A stretch of 64,000 nucleotides of DNA from Azospirillum sp. 412522 (lineage in GTDB: Bacteria > Pseudomonadota > Alphaproteobacteria > Azospirillales > Azospirillaceae), in assembly GCF_019805165.1 (NCBI RefSeq), contig NZ_RWIJ01000002.1, positions 1 to 64,000 of the forward strand. Direction: 5' to 3'. Shown piece after piece: positions 8,345-15,832 of this stretch (its first letter is position 1; the number at the start of each line of letters is the position of its first letter). The notes under the pieces were generated by a model. It worked only from the letters and a program-made list of their open reading frames with translations. It was not told the origin of the DNA and did not search any database. The position numbers and the translations under genes were made by a program.

Positions 8345-9193
8345 TCAGTGGATTTTGAGGAAATCGATCAGGGCGGCCGCGACCTCATCGGGCCGCTCGT
8401 CCGCGACATAGTGGCTGCACCGCGCGATCGAGCCACCTGTCACATGACCGGCGAATTCCTTGAGCATCGGCACCATCTGCGCCCCGAACCGCTGGTCCCC
8501 ACCCAGACCGAGCACCGGTATCTCGAGGGGGTGCTTCTTGTACTCGAGAGCCGCCGCATGATCGGCGGCGAGGGCGCGATACCACTCCATGCCACCGCGC
8601 GTGCGGCCGGGAAGAGCCATCGCCTTGGCGTAGATCTCGATGTCCGCCGGATCGAAGGTGCCGTGATCGTAGAACCGCTCAGCCATGAAGGCCGAAACAT
8701 AGTCATATTCACGGCCATGGATCAGGCGCTCGGGGAGGTCCCGGTTCATATGGAAGCCGAAGTGCCAGAGCCTCGCGGCGGTCGCCTCCCATCCGGTCCA
8801 GCCGGGAAGCGGAACGTCGAGGACGGCCAGATGGGTAACGGCGTGCCGATAGATGGCGGCCTGCGGCAAGGCGACCATTCCGCCGATGTCATGTCCGCAC
8901 ACGGCGTAGCGTTCATGCCCAAGGGCAACCATCACCTCGTGCGCGTCGCGCGCCATCGTCGCCTTGTCATAGCCGTCGAGCGGGCAGTCGGAAAAGCCTG
9001 CACCGCGCAGATCCATGGCCACCACGCTGAAATGCCCGGCCAGCAGCGGCATCAGCTTGTGCCATTCCCACCATGTTTCCGGCCAGCCGTGAAGCAGAAG
9101 GACCGGCCGGCCCGAACCTCCCGTAACAGCGTTGATCTTGATGCCGTTCACCGGCACCAACTGTTGGGTAAACCCCTTCAAAGCTGCGATCAT
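8345..9193 (-). CDS. alpha/beta hydrolase, epoxide hydrolase / haloacid dehalogenase-like
   Basis: About 282 residues. Visible: the oxyanion motif HGWPETWWEW (about 44-53), DLRGAGFSD, the nucleophile elbow CGHDIGG with Asp as nucleophile (about 108), and the catalytic histidine in CSHYVADERPDE near the C-terminus. An aspartate nucleophile with HGWP is typical of epoxide hydrolases and fluoroacetate-type dehalogenases. I start at the ATG at 9193 because GGAAAG lies six bases upstream and it leaves 26 bases to the SDR stop; an earlier frame-open ATG at 9286 would overlap the SDR by 67 bases. Confidence 0.82.
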   Translation of the reverse strand: MIAALKGFTQQLVPVNGIKINAVTGGSGRPVLLLHGWPETWWEWHKLMPLLAGHFSVVAMDLRGAGFSDCPLDGYDKATMARDAHEVMVALGHERYAVCGHDIGGMVALPQAAIYRHAVTHLAVLDVPLPGWTGWEATAARLWHFGFHMNRDLPERLIHGREYDYVSAFMAERFYDHGTFDPADIEIYAKAMALPGRTRGGMEWYRALAADHAAALEYKKHPLEIPVLGLGGDQRFGAQMVPMLKEFAGHVTGGSIARCSHYVADERPDEVAAALIDFLKIH

Positions 9194-9219
9194 GATCGCT
9201 TTCCAGTCGATGTTGACGT

Positions 9220-10068
9220 TTAAACGGGGGTCGCGGCCGGCGCTCGGGGCCGATCGAAATCGGTGGCGATCGAGATGTCGCGCCAAGCGTCGATATCGCT
9301 GCGGAACGCGGCCAGCTTTCGCTCGGCGATCGCGTGCGCGATGGGGCCGAGTGGCAGATGAAGCGGGGCGTCGTCAGCGTCGACCGCCTGCAAGATCACC
9401 GTGACCGCCTTGTCGGGATCGCCCGCCTGATTGCCGTTGTTGGTCTCGCGGTAGTGCCTGCGCGAACTCGCGGCGTATTCCGGCATCTCGTTGGCCGCCA
9501 TCCTGATCGAACGGCCGAGGAAATCGGTGCGGAACGGCCCAGGCTCGACGATCAGCACGCGGATGCCGAACGGCTCCAGCTCGCCGGCGAGCGCTTCGGA
9601 AATCCCTTCCACGGCGAATTTGGCGGCGTTGTAATAGCCTCCGCCGCCGCTGCCCGCGATGCCGGCGCCGGACGACATGTTGACGATCGTTCCGCCGGAA
9701 CGTCGCAGGACGGGCAGGGCGGCTCTGGTGGTTTCGATCAGACCGAAGACATTCACCTCGAACATCGGCCGATAGTCTTCGGGCGTAGCTTCCTCGATCG
9801 CGCCGAACAGTCCGTAGCCGGCATTGTTCACGAGCACGTCGAACCCGCCGAAGGTCTCGACCGCCCTTGCGACCGCTGCCCTGGCTGTTGCCGCATCCGT
9901 CACGTCCAGCGGGAAGGTCATCATGCGGCCGCCGAAAGGACCGGCCATTTCTTCGATCGTCTTGACGTCGCGGGCCGTCGCGACGACCTGATCGCCGCGT
10001 TGTGCCGCAGCGAGCGCGAGTCGTTGTCCGAAGCCGCTCGAGCAGCCGGTGATGAGCCAGGTCTTCAT
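9220..10068 (-). CDS. SDR family oxidoreductase
   Basis: A 282-residue SDR with GCSSGFG (about 8-14), NNAGYG (about 80) and the catalytic YNAAK (Tyr about 145, Lys about 149). The N-terminal MKTWLITGCSSGFG and the long C-terminal part resemble the subgroup often annotated as oxidoreductase or retinol-dehydrogenase-like. It is the first gene of a reverse unit with the hydrolase and VOC genes and is divergent from a LysR gene 267 bases away, which is therefore its likely regulator. Substrate unknown. Confidence 0.85.
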   Translation of the reverse strand: MKTWLITGCSSGFGQRLALAAAQRGDQVVATARDVKTIEEMAGPFGGRMMTFPLDVTDAATARAAVARAVETFGGFDVLVNNAGYGLFGAIEEATPEDYRPMFEVNVFGLIETTRAALPVLRRSGGTIVNMSSGAGIAGSGGGGYYNAAKFAVEGISEALAGELEPFGIRVLIVEPGPFRTDFLGRSIRMAANEMPEYAASSRRHYRETNNGNQAGDPDKAVTVILQAVDADDAPLHLPLGPIAHAIAERKLAAFRSDIDAWRDISIATDFDRPRAPAATPV

Positions 10069-10272
10069 TGTTTTCTCTCCAAGTTGCTTTCAGACGACGC
10101 CGGGCCGCCGCGTTCCGCGCCCCCTCGGGAAAATCCTCTCTGTTCAGTCCGGACGAGCTTCCCTTGGGGTTCACAGCCGGGATCACGCTTCCTTCACCCA
10201 AGCGGCGGCGGTCTCCATGGGTCTGGCGACTCCGCAGCAGGGTCCATCTCCAGACGCCGAGGGCAATCTAGG

Positions 10273-10326
10273 CATTTAGATTTGTTCCGTAAGTGACATA
10301 ACTGTACTCTCGGCGTTCAGATTTGT
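10273..10326. promoter_or_regulatory. direct repeats in the SDR/LysR divergent promoter region
   Basis: Two near-identical 13-base direct repeats, CATTTAGATTTGT (10273-10285) and CGTTCAGATTTGT (10314-10326), are spaced 41 bases apart, about four helical turns, in the otherwise GC-rich gap. They are candidates for binding by the LysR protein encoded just to the right. Pattern only; no binding evidence. Confidence 0.35.
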
Positions 10327-10335
10327 GTGGGTGGC

Positions 10336-11199
10336 ATGATGGAATGGAGTGACGTCAGAGTCTTTCTCGCCATTGCGCGATCCGGCACGCTCGGTGCCGC
10401 CGCGCGTTCTCTCCAGACAAGCCATCCGACCGTCGGCCGGCGCCTCCGCGCCCTTGAGCAGGCGATCGGCCAAACGCTCTTCCAGCGCACCGCGGACGGT
10501 CTTGTTCTGACCGAAGAGGGTCACGGGATCATCGCGCTGGCGGAGCAGATGGAAGAAAGCGCACTGGCGATGGAACGCCGGCTTGCGGGGCAGGAACGGA
10601 ATCTCAAGGGCAGTCTGCGCATTTCGTCAGCGGACTGGTTCGGGGCCTATGTCCTGCCTCCCATCCTGGCGGATTTCTCGAAAGCCCACCCCAATGTCGA
10701 CGTCGAGATCCTGACCGGCACGCGCCAGTTCAACCTCGCCCAGCGGGAGGCCGACGTCGCTTTTCGTATCGTCCCTTTCGACACTGCCGACATTGTTCAG
10801 CGACGGCTCTTCCGCCTCGAGTATGGCGTTTACATCGCGGAAGAGGCGCAGGAGCCGCAATATGGCGATGGGGCCGGTTTCCGGCTGATCACCCACGACA
10901 CCTCCACGGGCCATTTCCCCGACATCGCGTGGCTGATCGAGAGTTTCCCCAACGCGAGACCGGTCCTGCGATCGAACAACCGCCACGTCCAGGGGCGCAT
11001 GTGCAGGCAAGGCGTCGGCATCGCCGTCCTGCCCCGCGTGGTCGGCAATCAGATCCCGGGTATCCGCCGACTGGAACTGCCGGCGCCGCCACCGGCGCGG
11101 GACATCTGGATGGGATATCACCGGGACCTGCGGCGCCTTCAGCGTCTTCGTGCGTTCATCTCGACCGTATCCGACCATCTCGCGAATGCGACCGCATGA
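10336..11199 (+). CDS. LysR family transcriptional regulator
   Basis: About 287 residues with an N-terminal winged helix-turn-helix (GTLGAAARSLQTSHPTVGRRL, about residues 17-37) and a LysR substrate-binding domain from about 90 (LRISSADWFGAYVLPPIL). Start taken at the first ATG of the MMEW doublet; a GTG nine bases earlier and the ATG three bases later are alternatives. Divergent from the SDR-hydrolase-VOC unit, which it probably controls through the repeats in the shared gap. The HTH segment with SHPTVGRRL is typical of the subgroup that regulates small oxidoreductase operons. Confidence 0.88.
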   Translation: MMEWSDVRVFLAIARSGTLGAAARSLQTSHPTVGRRLRALEQAIGQTLFQRTADGLVLTEEGHGIIALAEQMEESALAMERRLAGQERNLKGSLRISSADWFGAYVLPPILADFSKAHPNVDVEILTGTRQFNLAQREADVAFRIVPFDTADIVQRRLFRLEYGVYIAEEAQEPQYGDGAGFRLITHDTSTGHFPDIAWLIESFPNARPVLRSNNRHVQGRMCRQGVGIAVLPRVVGNQIPGIRRLELPAPPPARDIWMGYHRDLRRLQRLRAFISTVSDHLANATA

Positions 11200-11277
11200 C
11201 GTTCGGCCCGGAGATGGATCAAGGTCGCCCGAGAAGCCCTGGAGTCCGTGCCGCCGTCGCGCCAGTCGGCGCGGATG

Positions 11278-11304
11278 CCAGCGGTCATTATCAATGACCG
11301 CTGG
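11278..11304. terminator. perfect 12-bp inverted repeat between convergent genes
   Basis: CCAGCGGTCATT (11278-11289) and AATGACCGCTGG (11293-11304) form a perfect 12-base-pair stem with a three-base loop, between the stops of two convergent genes. Position suggests a bidirectional terminator, though there is no T-run on either side. The short loop also allows a dimeric-protein operator; the choice is open. Confidence 0.5.
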
Positions 11305-11331
11305 TACAAGATCACTTTCGCCGAATGCGAA

Positions 11332-12468
11332 CTACCGTGCCGTCACGTCTTGCCGCGCGACGACGAAGGGGGTCAGGATGTCGGCGTTCAGCTCGATGCC
11401 GAAGCCCGGACCGTCAGGCACCGTGACGGTCCCGTCGCCGTTGACGGCGGGACGGCCGCAGAGGTCCAGCAGCGGGTTGGGCCCGGCATCGAATTCGAGG
11501 AACGGGTAGCCTCCCGCGCCGGCACCGCTGCGCTGCGCGGGCAGGGTCGCGGTCAGGTGCAGGGCGGCCTGGAAATTGACGATGCCGCCCCAGACATGGG
11601 GAACGACCGGCCGGTCGTAGAGCTCCGCCAGGGCCGCCACCCGCCCGACGCCGGTCAGCCCGCCGCAGACGGCGATGTCCGGCTGCAGCACGTCCATGCA
11701 GCCGGCCTCCAGGAAGGGCCGGAAGGCGCGGGCGTCCGTGAAGGTCTCTCCGCCGGCCAGCGCGGGCGTCATCAGGCCGGACAGCATGCGGTAGCCTTGC
11801 AGGTCGCCCGGAACCGTGGGTTCCTCGACCCAGAGCAGACCGGCCTCCCGCATGTTCGAGATGGCGGCCAGCGCGGCCCGCGGCGCGTAGGACTGGTTGA
11901 AGTCCAGCATCAGCGTGCCGTCCGGTCCCATCAGCCGCCGGACGGCGTTGACGACGGCCGCGTCGTCCGCCGGGGCGAAGCCGCTGCGCAGCTTGATCGC
12001 CTTGAAGCCCGCCCGGAGATAGCCCTCCACCTCGCGTTCGAAGTCGCGGTAGGGATGACCGCCGGGCTTGAAGAAGGGACCGCTGGCATAGGCCGGCACC
12101 CGGTCGCGCCGGGCGCCACCCAGCAGCGTGCTGACCGGAATGCCGCGCAGGCGGGCCGCGAGATCGTGCAGCGCCATGTCGACGGCGGCCACCGCCCCCA
12201 TCGCTCCGCCGGCGACCTCGCGCATCTCCTGCCAGAGCCGGCCGACCTGCTGGGGATCCTGCCCGAGAAGGCGCGGGGCGAGGCGCGAGGCGATGGTGGC
12301 GTGGTCGGCCGCGGGGGTGTGCCAGGCCTCGCCCCAACCGGACCGGCCGTCGCGGTCCACGATCTCGACGAACAGGGTCTCGCGGCGGTCGAAGGACACC
12401 AGCGCGTTGCCGATGACCTCGGGCAGCGGGGCGACCAGATGATAGAGGCGGACTGCGGCGATGCTCAT
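11332..12468 (-). CDS. enolase-superfamily enzyme, mandelate racemase-like (sugar-acid dehydratase?)
   Basis: A 378-residue protein with the N-terminal capping domain and TIM barrel of the mandelate racemase group. Metal ligands: Asp in LMLDFNQ, Glu in LWVEEP and Glu in LAGGETF. The second-strand motif is KLR (in FKAIKLRSG), so the usual second Lys is Arg. The Asp/His dyad is in LQPDIAVCGG and VVPHVWGG. Such enzymes remove an alpha proton from a carboxylate, giving dehydration or epimerisation. The gene overlaps the MFS transporter stop by four bases (ATGA), so the imported compound is probably its substrate, most likely an acid sugar. Exact substrate not recognisable. Confidence 0.83.
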   Translation of the reverse strand: MSIAAVRLYHLVAPLPEVIGNALVSFDRRETLFVEIVDRDGRSGWGEAWHTPAADHATIASRLAPRLLGQDPQQVGRLWQEMREVAGGAMGAVAAVDMALHDLAARLRGIPVSTLLGGARRDRVPAYASGPFFKPGGHPYRDFEREVEGYLRAGFKAIKLRSGFAPADDAAVVNAVRRLMGPDGTLMLDFNQSYAPRAALAAISNMREAGLLWVEEPTVPGDLQGYRMLSGLMTPALAGGETFTDARAFRPFLEAGCMDVLQPDIAVCGGLTGVGRVAALAELYDRPVVPHVWGGIVNFQAALHLTATLPAQRSGAGAGGYPFLEFDAGPNPLLDLCGRPAVNGDGTVTVPDGPGFGIELNADILTPFVVARQDVTAR

Positions 12469-13799
12469 GCCTTGCTTTCCTGTGCGTGGTCCCGAGTGGA
12501 CGGGGATGCGGGAACGCCGCCGCCGCGCATCATGTCGCGCATCAGATGGCCGAGCAGCAGGATCGCGCAGGCCGTCAGCGCCATGGCGCCGGCGAGGACG
12601 AGCTGCGCGCCGGCGAAGCCGCCGGTGGCGTCCCGCACCCAACCGATGATGGTGGGGCCGAAGAAGCCGCCGGTGCTGCCGACGGAGTTGATCAGCGCGA
12701 TGCCGGCCGCGGCGGCGGTGCCGGTCAGCAGGGTGGTCGGGAAGATCCAGATGTTGGGCGAGGCGCCGCCGATGCCGGCCGCCCCGATGGTCAGCCCGAC
12801 CAGCCCGATCAGCGGATCGCTGCTGAGCGCGGCGAGGACGAAGCCGGCGGCGCTGACCAGGAACGGCCCGGCCGCGTGCCAGACGCGCTCGCCGGTGCGG
12901 TCGGCGTGGCGGCCGACCAGCAGCATGGCCAGCGCCATGAAGGCGGAGGGGATGGCGGCGACGAAGCCGGTCTGCACGGTGCTGAGGCCGAAGGCCTTGA
13001 CGAATTGCGGCATCCAGATGGCGATGCCCGTGGTGCCCATGACGAGGCCGACCGCGATCAGGCACATCAGCAGGACGCGGGGATCGCGGACGGCCTGGGC
13101 GACGGTGAAGCGTTCCGCCTTCTCCTGGGCCGCGCGCTCGGCGGACAGCCGGGCGGAGAGCCAGCGGCGCTCGTCCTCGGCCAGGAAGCCGGCCTTCTCG
13201 GGCGAGGACGGAAGGAAGAGGGCGACGACGACGCCCATGACGATGGCGGGCAGGGCTTCCAGGATGAACATCCACTGCCAGCCGGCCAGGCCGTTCCAGC
13301 CGTTCAGATGTTCGATGATCAGGCCGGAGACGGGGGCGCCGATGACCGAGGACAGCGGCACGGCAATGTTGAAGGTGCCGAACATGCGGGCGCGGTATTC
13401 CCGCGGGAACCACAGGGTCATGTAGAAGATCATGCCCGGAAAGAAGCCGGCCTCGGCGGCGCCCAGGAGGATGCGCACCAGATAGAAGCTGCCGGGGCTC
13501 CAGACCAGGGCGGTGGCCGCCGAGAGCAGTCCCCAGGTGATCAGGATGCGGGCGATCCAGAGCCGCGCGCCGTAGCGCACGAGCAGCAGGTTGCTGGGAA
13601 CCTCGCACAGCACGTAGCCGAGGAAGAAGATGCCGGCGCCGAAGCCGAAGGCGGATGCCGAGAAGCCCAGATCCTGATTCATCGTCAACGCGGCGAAGCC
13701 GATGTTCACCCGGTCGAGAAAGGCGGCGAAGTAGCAGACCATCAAAATCGGCAGGATTCGCCATCCCACCTTGGCGATGACGTCGGATCGCTCTTTCAT
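12465..13799 (-). CDS. MFS transporter, anion:cation symporter (ACS) type
   Basis: A 444-residue protein with about 12 membrane segments, opening VGWRILPILMVCYFAAFLDRVNIGFA, the hallmark first helix with DRVN of the ACS family of sugar-acid, tartrate and phthalate importers. A long hydrophilic loop (about 185-235) divides the two halves. It is cotranscribed with the enolase-superfamily gene (ATGA overlap) and is divergent from a LysR gene. Role: proton-driven uptake of an organic anion, probably the dehydratase substrate. Substrate is inference. Confidence 0.9.
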   Translation of the reverse strand: MKERSDVIAKVGWRILPILMVCYFAAFLDRVNIGFAALTMNQDLGFSASAFGFGAGIFFLGYVLCEVPSNLLLVRYGARLWIARILITWGLLSAATALVWSPGSFYLVRILLGAAEAGFFPGMIFYMTLWFPREYRARMFGTFNIAVPLSSVIGAPVSGLIIEHLNGWNGLAGWQWMFILEALPAIVMGVVVALFLPSSPEKAGFLAEDERRWLSARLSAERAAQEKAERFTVAQAVRDPRVLLMCLIAVGLVMGTTGIAIWMPQFVKAFGLSTVQTGFVAAIPSAFMALAMLLVGRHADRTGERVWHAAGPFLVSAAGFVLAALSSDPLIGLVGLTIGAAGIGGASPNIWIFPTTLLTGTAAAAGIALINSVGSTGGFFGPTIIGWVRDATGGFAGAQLVLAGAMALTACAILLLGHLMRDMMRGGGVPASPSTRDHAQESKA

Positions 13800-13900
13800 C
13801 TTGGTTTCCTCCGAATTGCGCGGACTTCGCCACGCTTTGCCTGGATGTCCAAGAGTGTCCGTTCATTGACATTGATAATCAAATAGGATGTACTGAACAT

Positions 13901-13930
13901 CTGATATTTGAAAAACTGATATTTGAAAGC
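13901..13930. repeat. tandem 15-bp repeat at the LysR start
   Basis: CTGATATTTGAAAAA (13901-13915) is followed directly by CTGATATTTGAAAGC (13916-13930) in an AT-rich divergent promoter gap. A TTG in the second unit keeps the LysR frame open, but the ATG at 13935 is the likelier start. Nearby ATTGATAATCAAAT (13871-13884) has the dyad form of a LysR site. Confidence 0.6.
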
Positions 13931-13934
13931 CGAT

Positions 13935-14831
13935 ATGCGGATCACCATCGCGCAGCTGGAGGCCTTCTTCTGGACCGCGCAGCTCGGCTCGGCGCAGCGG
14001 GCGGCCGAGCACCTCAACCTCGCGCAGCCCACCCTGTCGCTGCGCCTGAAGGATCTGCGGGACGCCCTGGGAAGCGACGTGCTGGAACGGACGGGGCGCG
14101 GCCTGCGGCTGACGCCGGAAGGGCGCCTGCTGCTGCCGCGGGTCTCCGCGATCATGACCGAGCTGCGGGCCATCGGCGGCCAGGATGAATCCCGGACCAT
14201 CGCCGGCCGCATCCGGGTCGGGCTGGCCGAGGGCTTCGCCGTCACCTGCCTCTCGCCGCTGCTGGCCGGGCTTCTGGAGGATCATCCGGCGCTGCAGCCG
14301 GAATGGGTGGTGTCTACCAGCACCACGCTGGAGGACGCTCTGCTGCGCGACGCGCTGGACGTGGCGGTGCTGCTCAACCCGATCGGCGACGAGCAGCTCC
14401 ACCTCCAGCCGCTCGGCGCGCAGCCGACGAGCTGGGTCGTGCCGACATCCTGGGGGCTGAGCGGTCCGCTGACGCCGCGCGATCTCTGGTCGCAGCCGGT
14501 CTTCTCCAACCCGCCGCCTTCGGCCATGCACCGGCAGATCAGCGGCTGGTTCGCGACGGCCGGCCTCTTTCCCGGCCGTCTCAGCACCTGCACCAGCGTC
14601 GCGGTGATCGCGGAGCTGGTGGCCGGAGGGGTCGGCGCCGGGCTGCTGCCCATCCCGATGGCCCAGCGCTTCCTCGCGCTGGGCCAGGTCCAGCTGGTGG
14701 CGTCCGAGCCGCGGGTGGAGAACGGCCGGCTCTTCATCTGCTATCGAACCGGTGTCAACGATCCCAAGGTGGCCGCGGTCGCGCGCTCCATCGCCCAGGT
14801 GATGCGGAGGATCGATTATATCGACATCTGA
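13935..14831 (+). CDS. LysR family transcriptional regulator
   Basis: About 298 residues: helix-turn-helix in the first 60 residues (SAQRAAEHLNLAQPTLSLRLKDL region) and a periplasmic-binding-like effector domain from about 88 (IRVGLAEGFAVTCLSPLL). ATG at 13935 chosen over the in-frame TTG at 13923. It is divergent from the MFS transporter/dehydratase pair and should regulate it in response to the imported acid. Ends convergent to the lysine-rich orphan gene. Confidence 0.88.
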   Translation: MRITIAQLEAFFWTAQLGSAQRAAEHLNLAQPTLSLRLKDLRDALGSDVLERTGRGLRLTPEGRLLLPRVSAIMTELRAIGGQDESRTIAGRIRVGLAEGFAVTCLSPLLAGLLEDHPALQPEWVVSTSTTLEDALLRDALDVAVLLNPIGDEQLHLQPLGAQPTSWVVPTSWGLSGPLTPRDLWSQPVFSNPPPSAMHRQISGWFATAGLFPGRLSTCTSVAVIAELVAGGVGAGLLPIPMAQRFLALGQVQLVASEPRVENGRLFICYRTGVNDPKVAAVARSIAQVMRRIDYIDI

Positions 14832-14964
14832 CCGGTGACGGTCATCCGCCAGCCTGTCGCACGGACTGTCGCACGGAAGTGACCGGTGGCCACGGCCGGT
14901 GAAGGCCGCTGATATCGACGGCGAAGGCCCCCCGGCCCGCCCGGTCGGGCTCAGACGACAAGAT

Positions 14965-15618
14965 TCAATAGATCACGACATCCAAGGCTTTCTTGAAATT
15001 CTTCAGAAAGACAGCCACTTCTTCCGCGGCTTCCTTGTTTTCCCAAGTCGTCAAGGACTTCATGTTCTTTTCAATGTCGGGCTTGATCTCGAAATCCGTC
15101 TTGCGGTTCGCGAAAGCGTTCGCCGTTCCCAACTTATCGTGATAACCGTCCGATTTTTTGGCTTCATCGGCCAATTTTTTGAGCAGAGAAATCATTTTCG
15201 GATCATCAGCAACAGCATACAAGGCTTTGTTCTTGCTCTTGCTTTCCTGCATCAGTTCCACCCACTCCTTCCCGAGCAGCCTCGGATTGACTTCGTGCGA
15301 TTCGTGGGTGATGCATTTGCAGAAATTATCAAGGGTTTTAAGGCCGTCCTCTTTTTCCTTTTTCGTAGCAATCGGCCGGGCTTTCAGCTTTTTGCCGATA
15401 GCCTCCGCCTGCGCCAGGACCTGCGACTGTATGGACTCGACGACCTTGTTCTGCTCCGACCACAGCTTCGTGTAGGTCTTGTACTCGACGACGAGCGCAT
15501 CGACCTCTTTCGACAGAACGGCGAACTTGTTGCTGAAATTGTTTTTCACCAGATGGACGCGGTGCTTCTTGATGAGACCATCCCACTCACCCAGAAGATC
15601 CGAAAGGTTCTTTGCCAT
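14965..15618 (-). CDS. lysine-rich hypothetical protein, lower-GC gene
   Basis: A 217-residue protein, not recognised. Start at the ATG at 15618 with GAGGGTGG upstream; a longer open frame goes to 15669. It is rich in Lys, Glu and Asn, almost certainly helical, with heptad-like stretches (KVVESIQSQVLAQAEAIGKK), two close Cys (NFCKCITHES) and no signal peptide or membrane helix. Codon choice (AAA, TTT, AAT) and G+C, by eye near one half, differ sharply from the neighbours, which points to recent acquisition. It stands alone between a LysR gene and the RND operon. A toxin, effector or phage-like accessory protein is possible, but nothing in it proves this. Confidence 0.65.
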   Translation of the reverse strand: MAKNLSDLLGEWDGLIKKHRVHLVKNNFSNKFAVLSKEVDALVVEYKTYTKLWSEQNKVVESIQSQVLAQAEAIGKKLKARPIATKKEKEDGLKTLDNFCKCITHESHEVNPRLLGKEWVELMQESKSKNKALYAVADDPKMISLLKKLADEAKKSDGYHDKLGTANAFANRKTDFEIKPDIEKNMKSLTTWENKEAAEEVAVFLKNFKKALDVVIY

Positions 15619-15769
15619 TTCCACCCTCGACGCTACATAAAAATGGGCGCCAGGGGCGAAGCACAGCATCTCTCCTGTCGCGGTAATTCCGTTATAAGGC
15701 CCCTGTGTTTTCGGTCAAACAGGCAAAGCATCCAGAATGGGGCGCCGGCAGCCCCTGATCCGGATCATT

Positions 15770-15802
15770 CATGAAGGGGCCATGAAGGGGCCATGAAGGG
15801 GC
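15770..15802. repeat. three tandem copies of an 11-bp unit
   Basis: CATGAAGGGGC is repeated three times exactly (15770-15780, 15781-15791, 15792-15802) just downstream of the RND permease stop. Probably a slippage-prone repeat. No function evident. Confidence 0.8.
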
Positions 15803-15832
15803 TGCCTCACTTCGTCTTGCCCTGACACATCA

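Noticed and set aside
11332-13872. 846-residue reading joining the dehydratase to the MFS region
   Set aside because: The part upstream of 12468 is out of frame with the MFS gene and reads as Arg/Pro-rich noise; an ATGA overlap gives two normal genes.
15770-15802. Origin iterons or CRISPR-like repeat
   Set aside because: Three contiguous 11-base units with no spacers, no AT-rich region and no rep gene; a simple tandem repeat.
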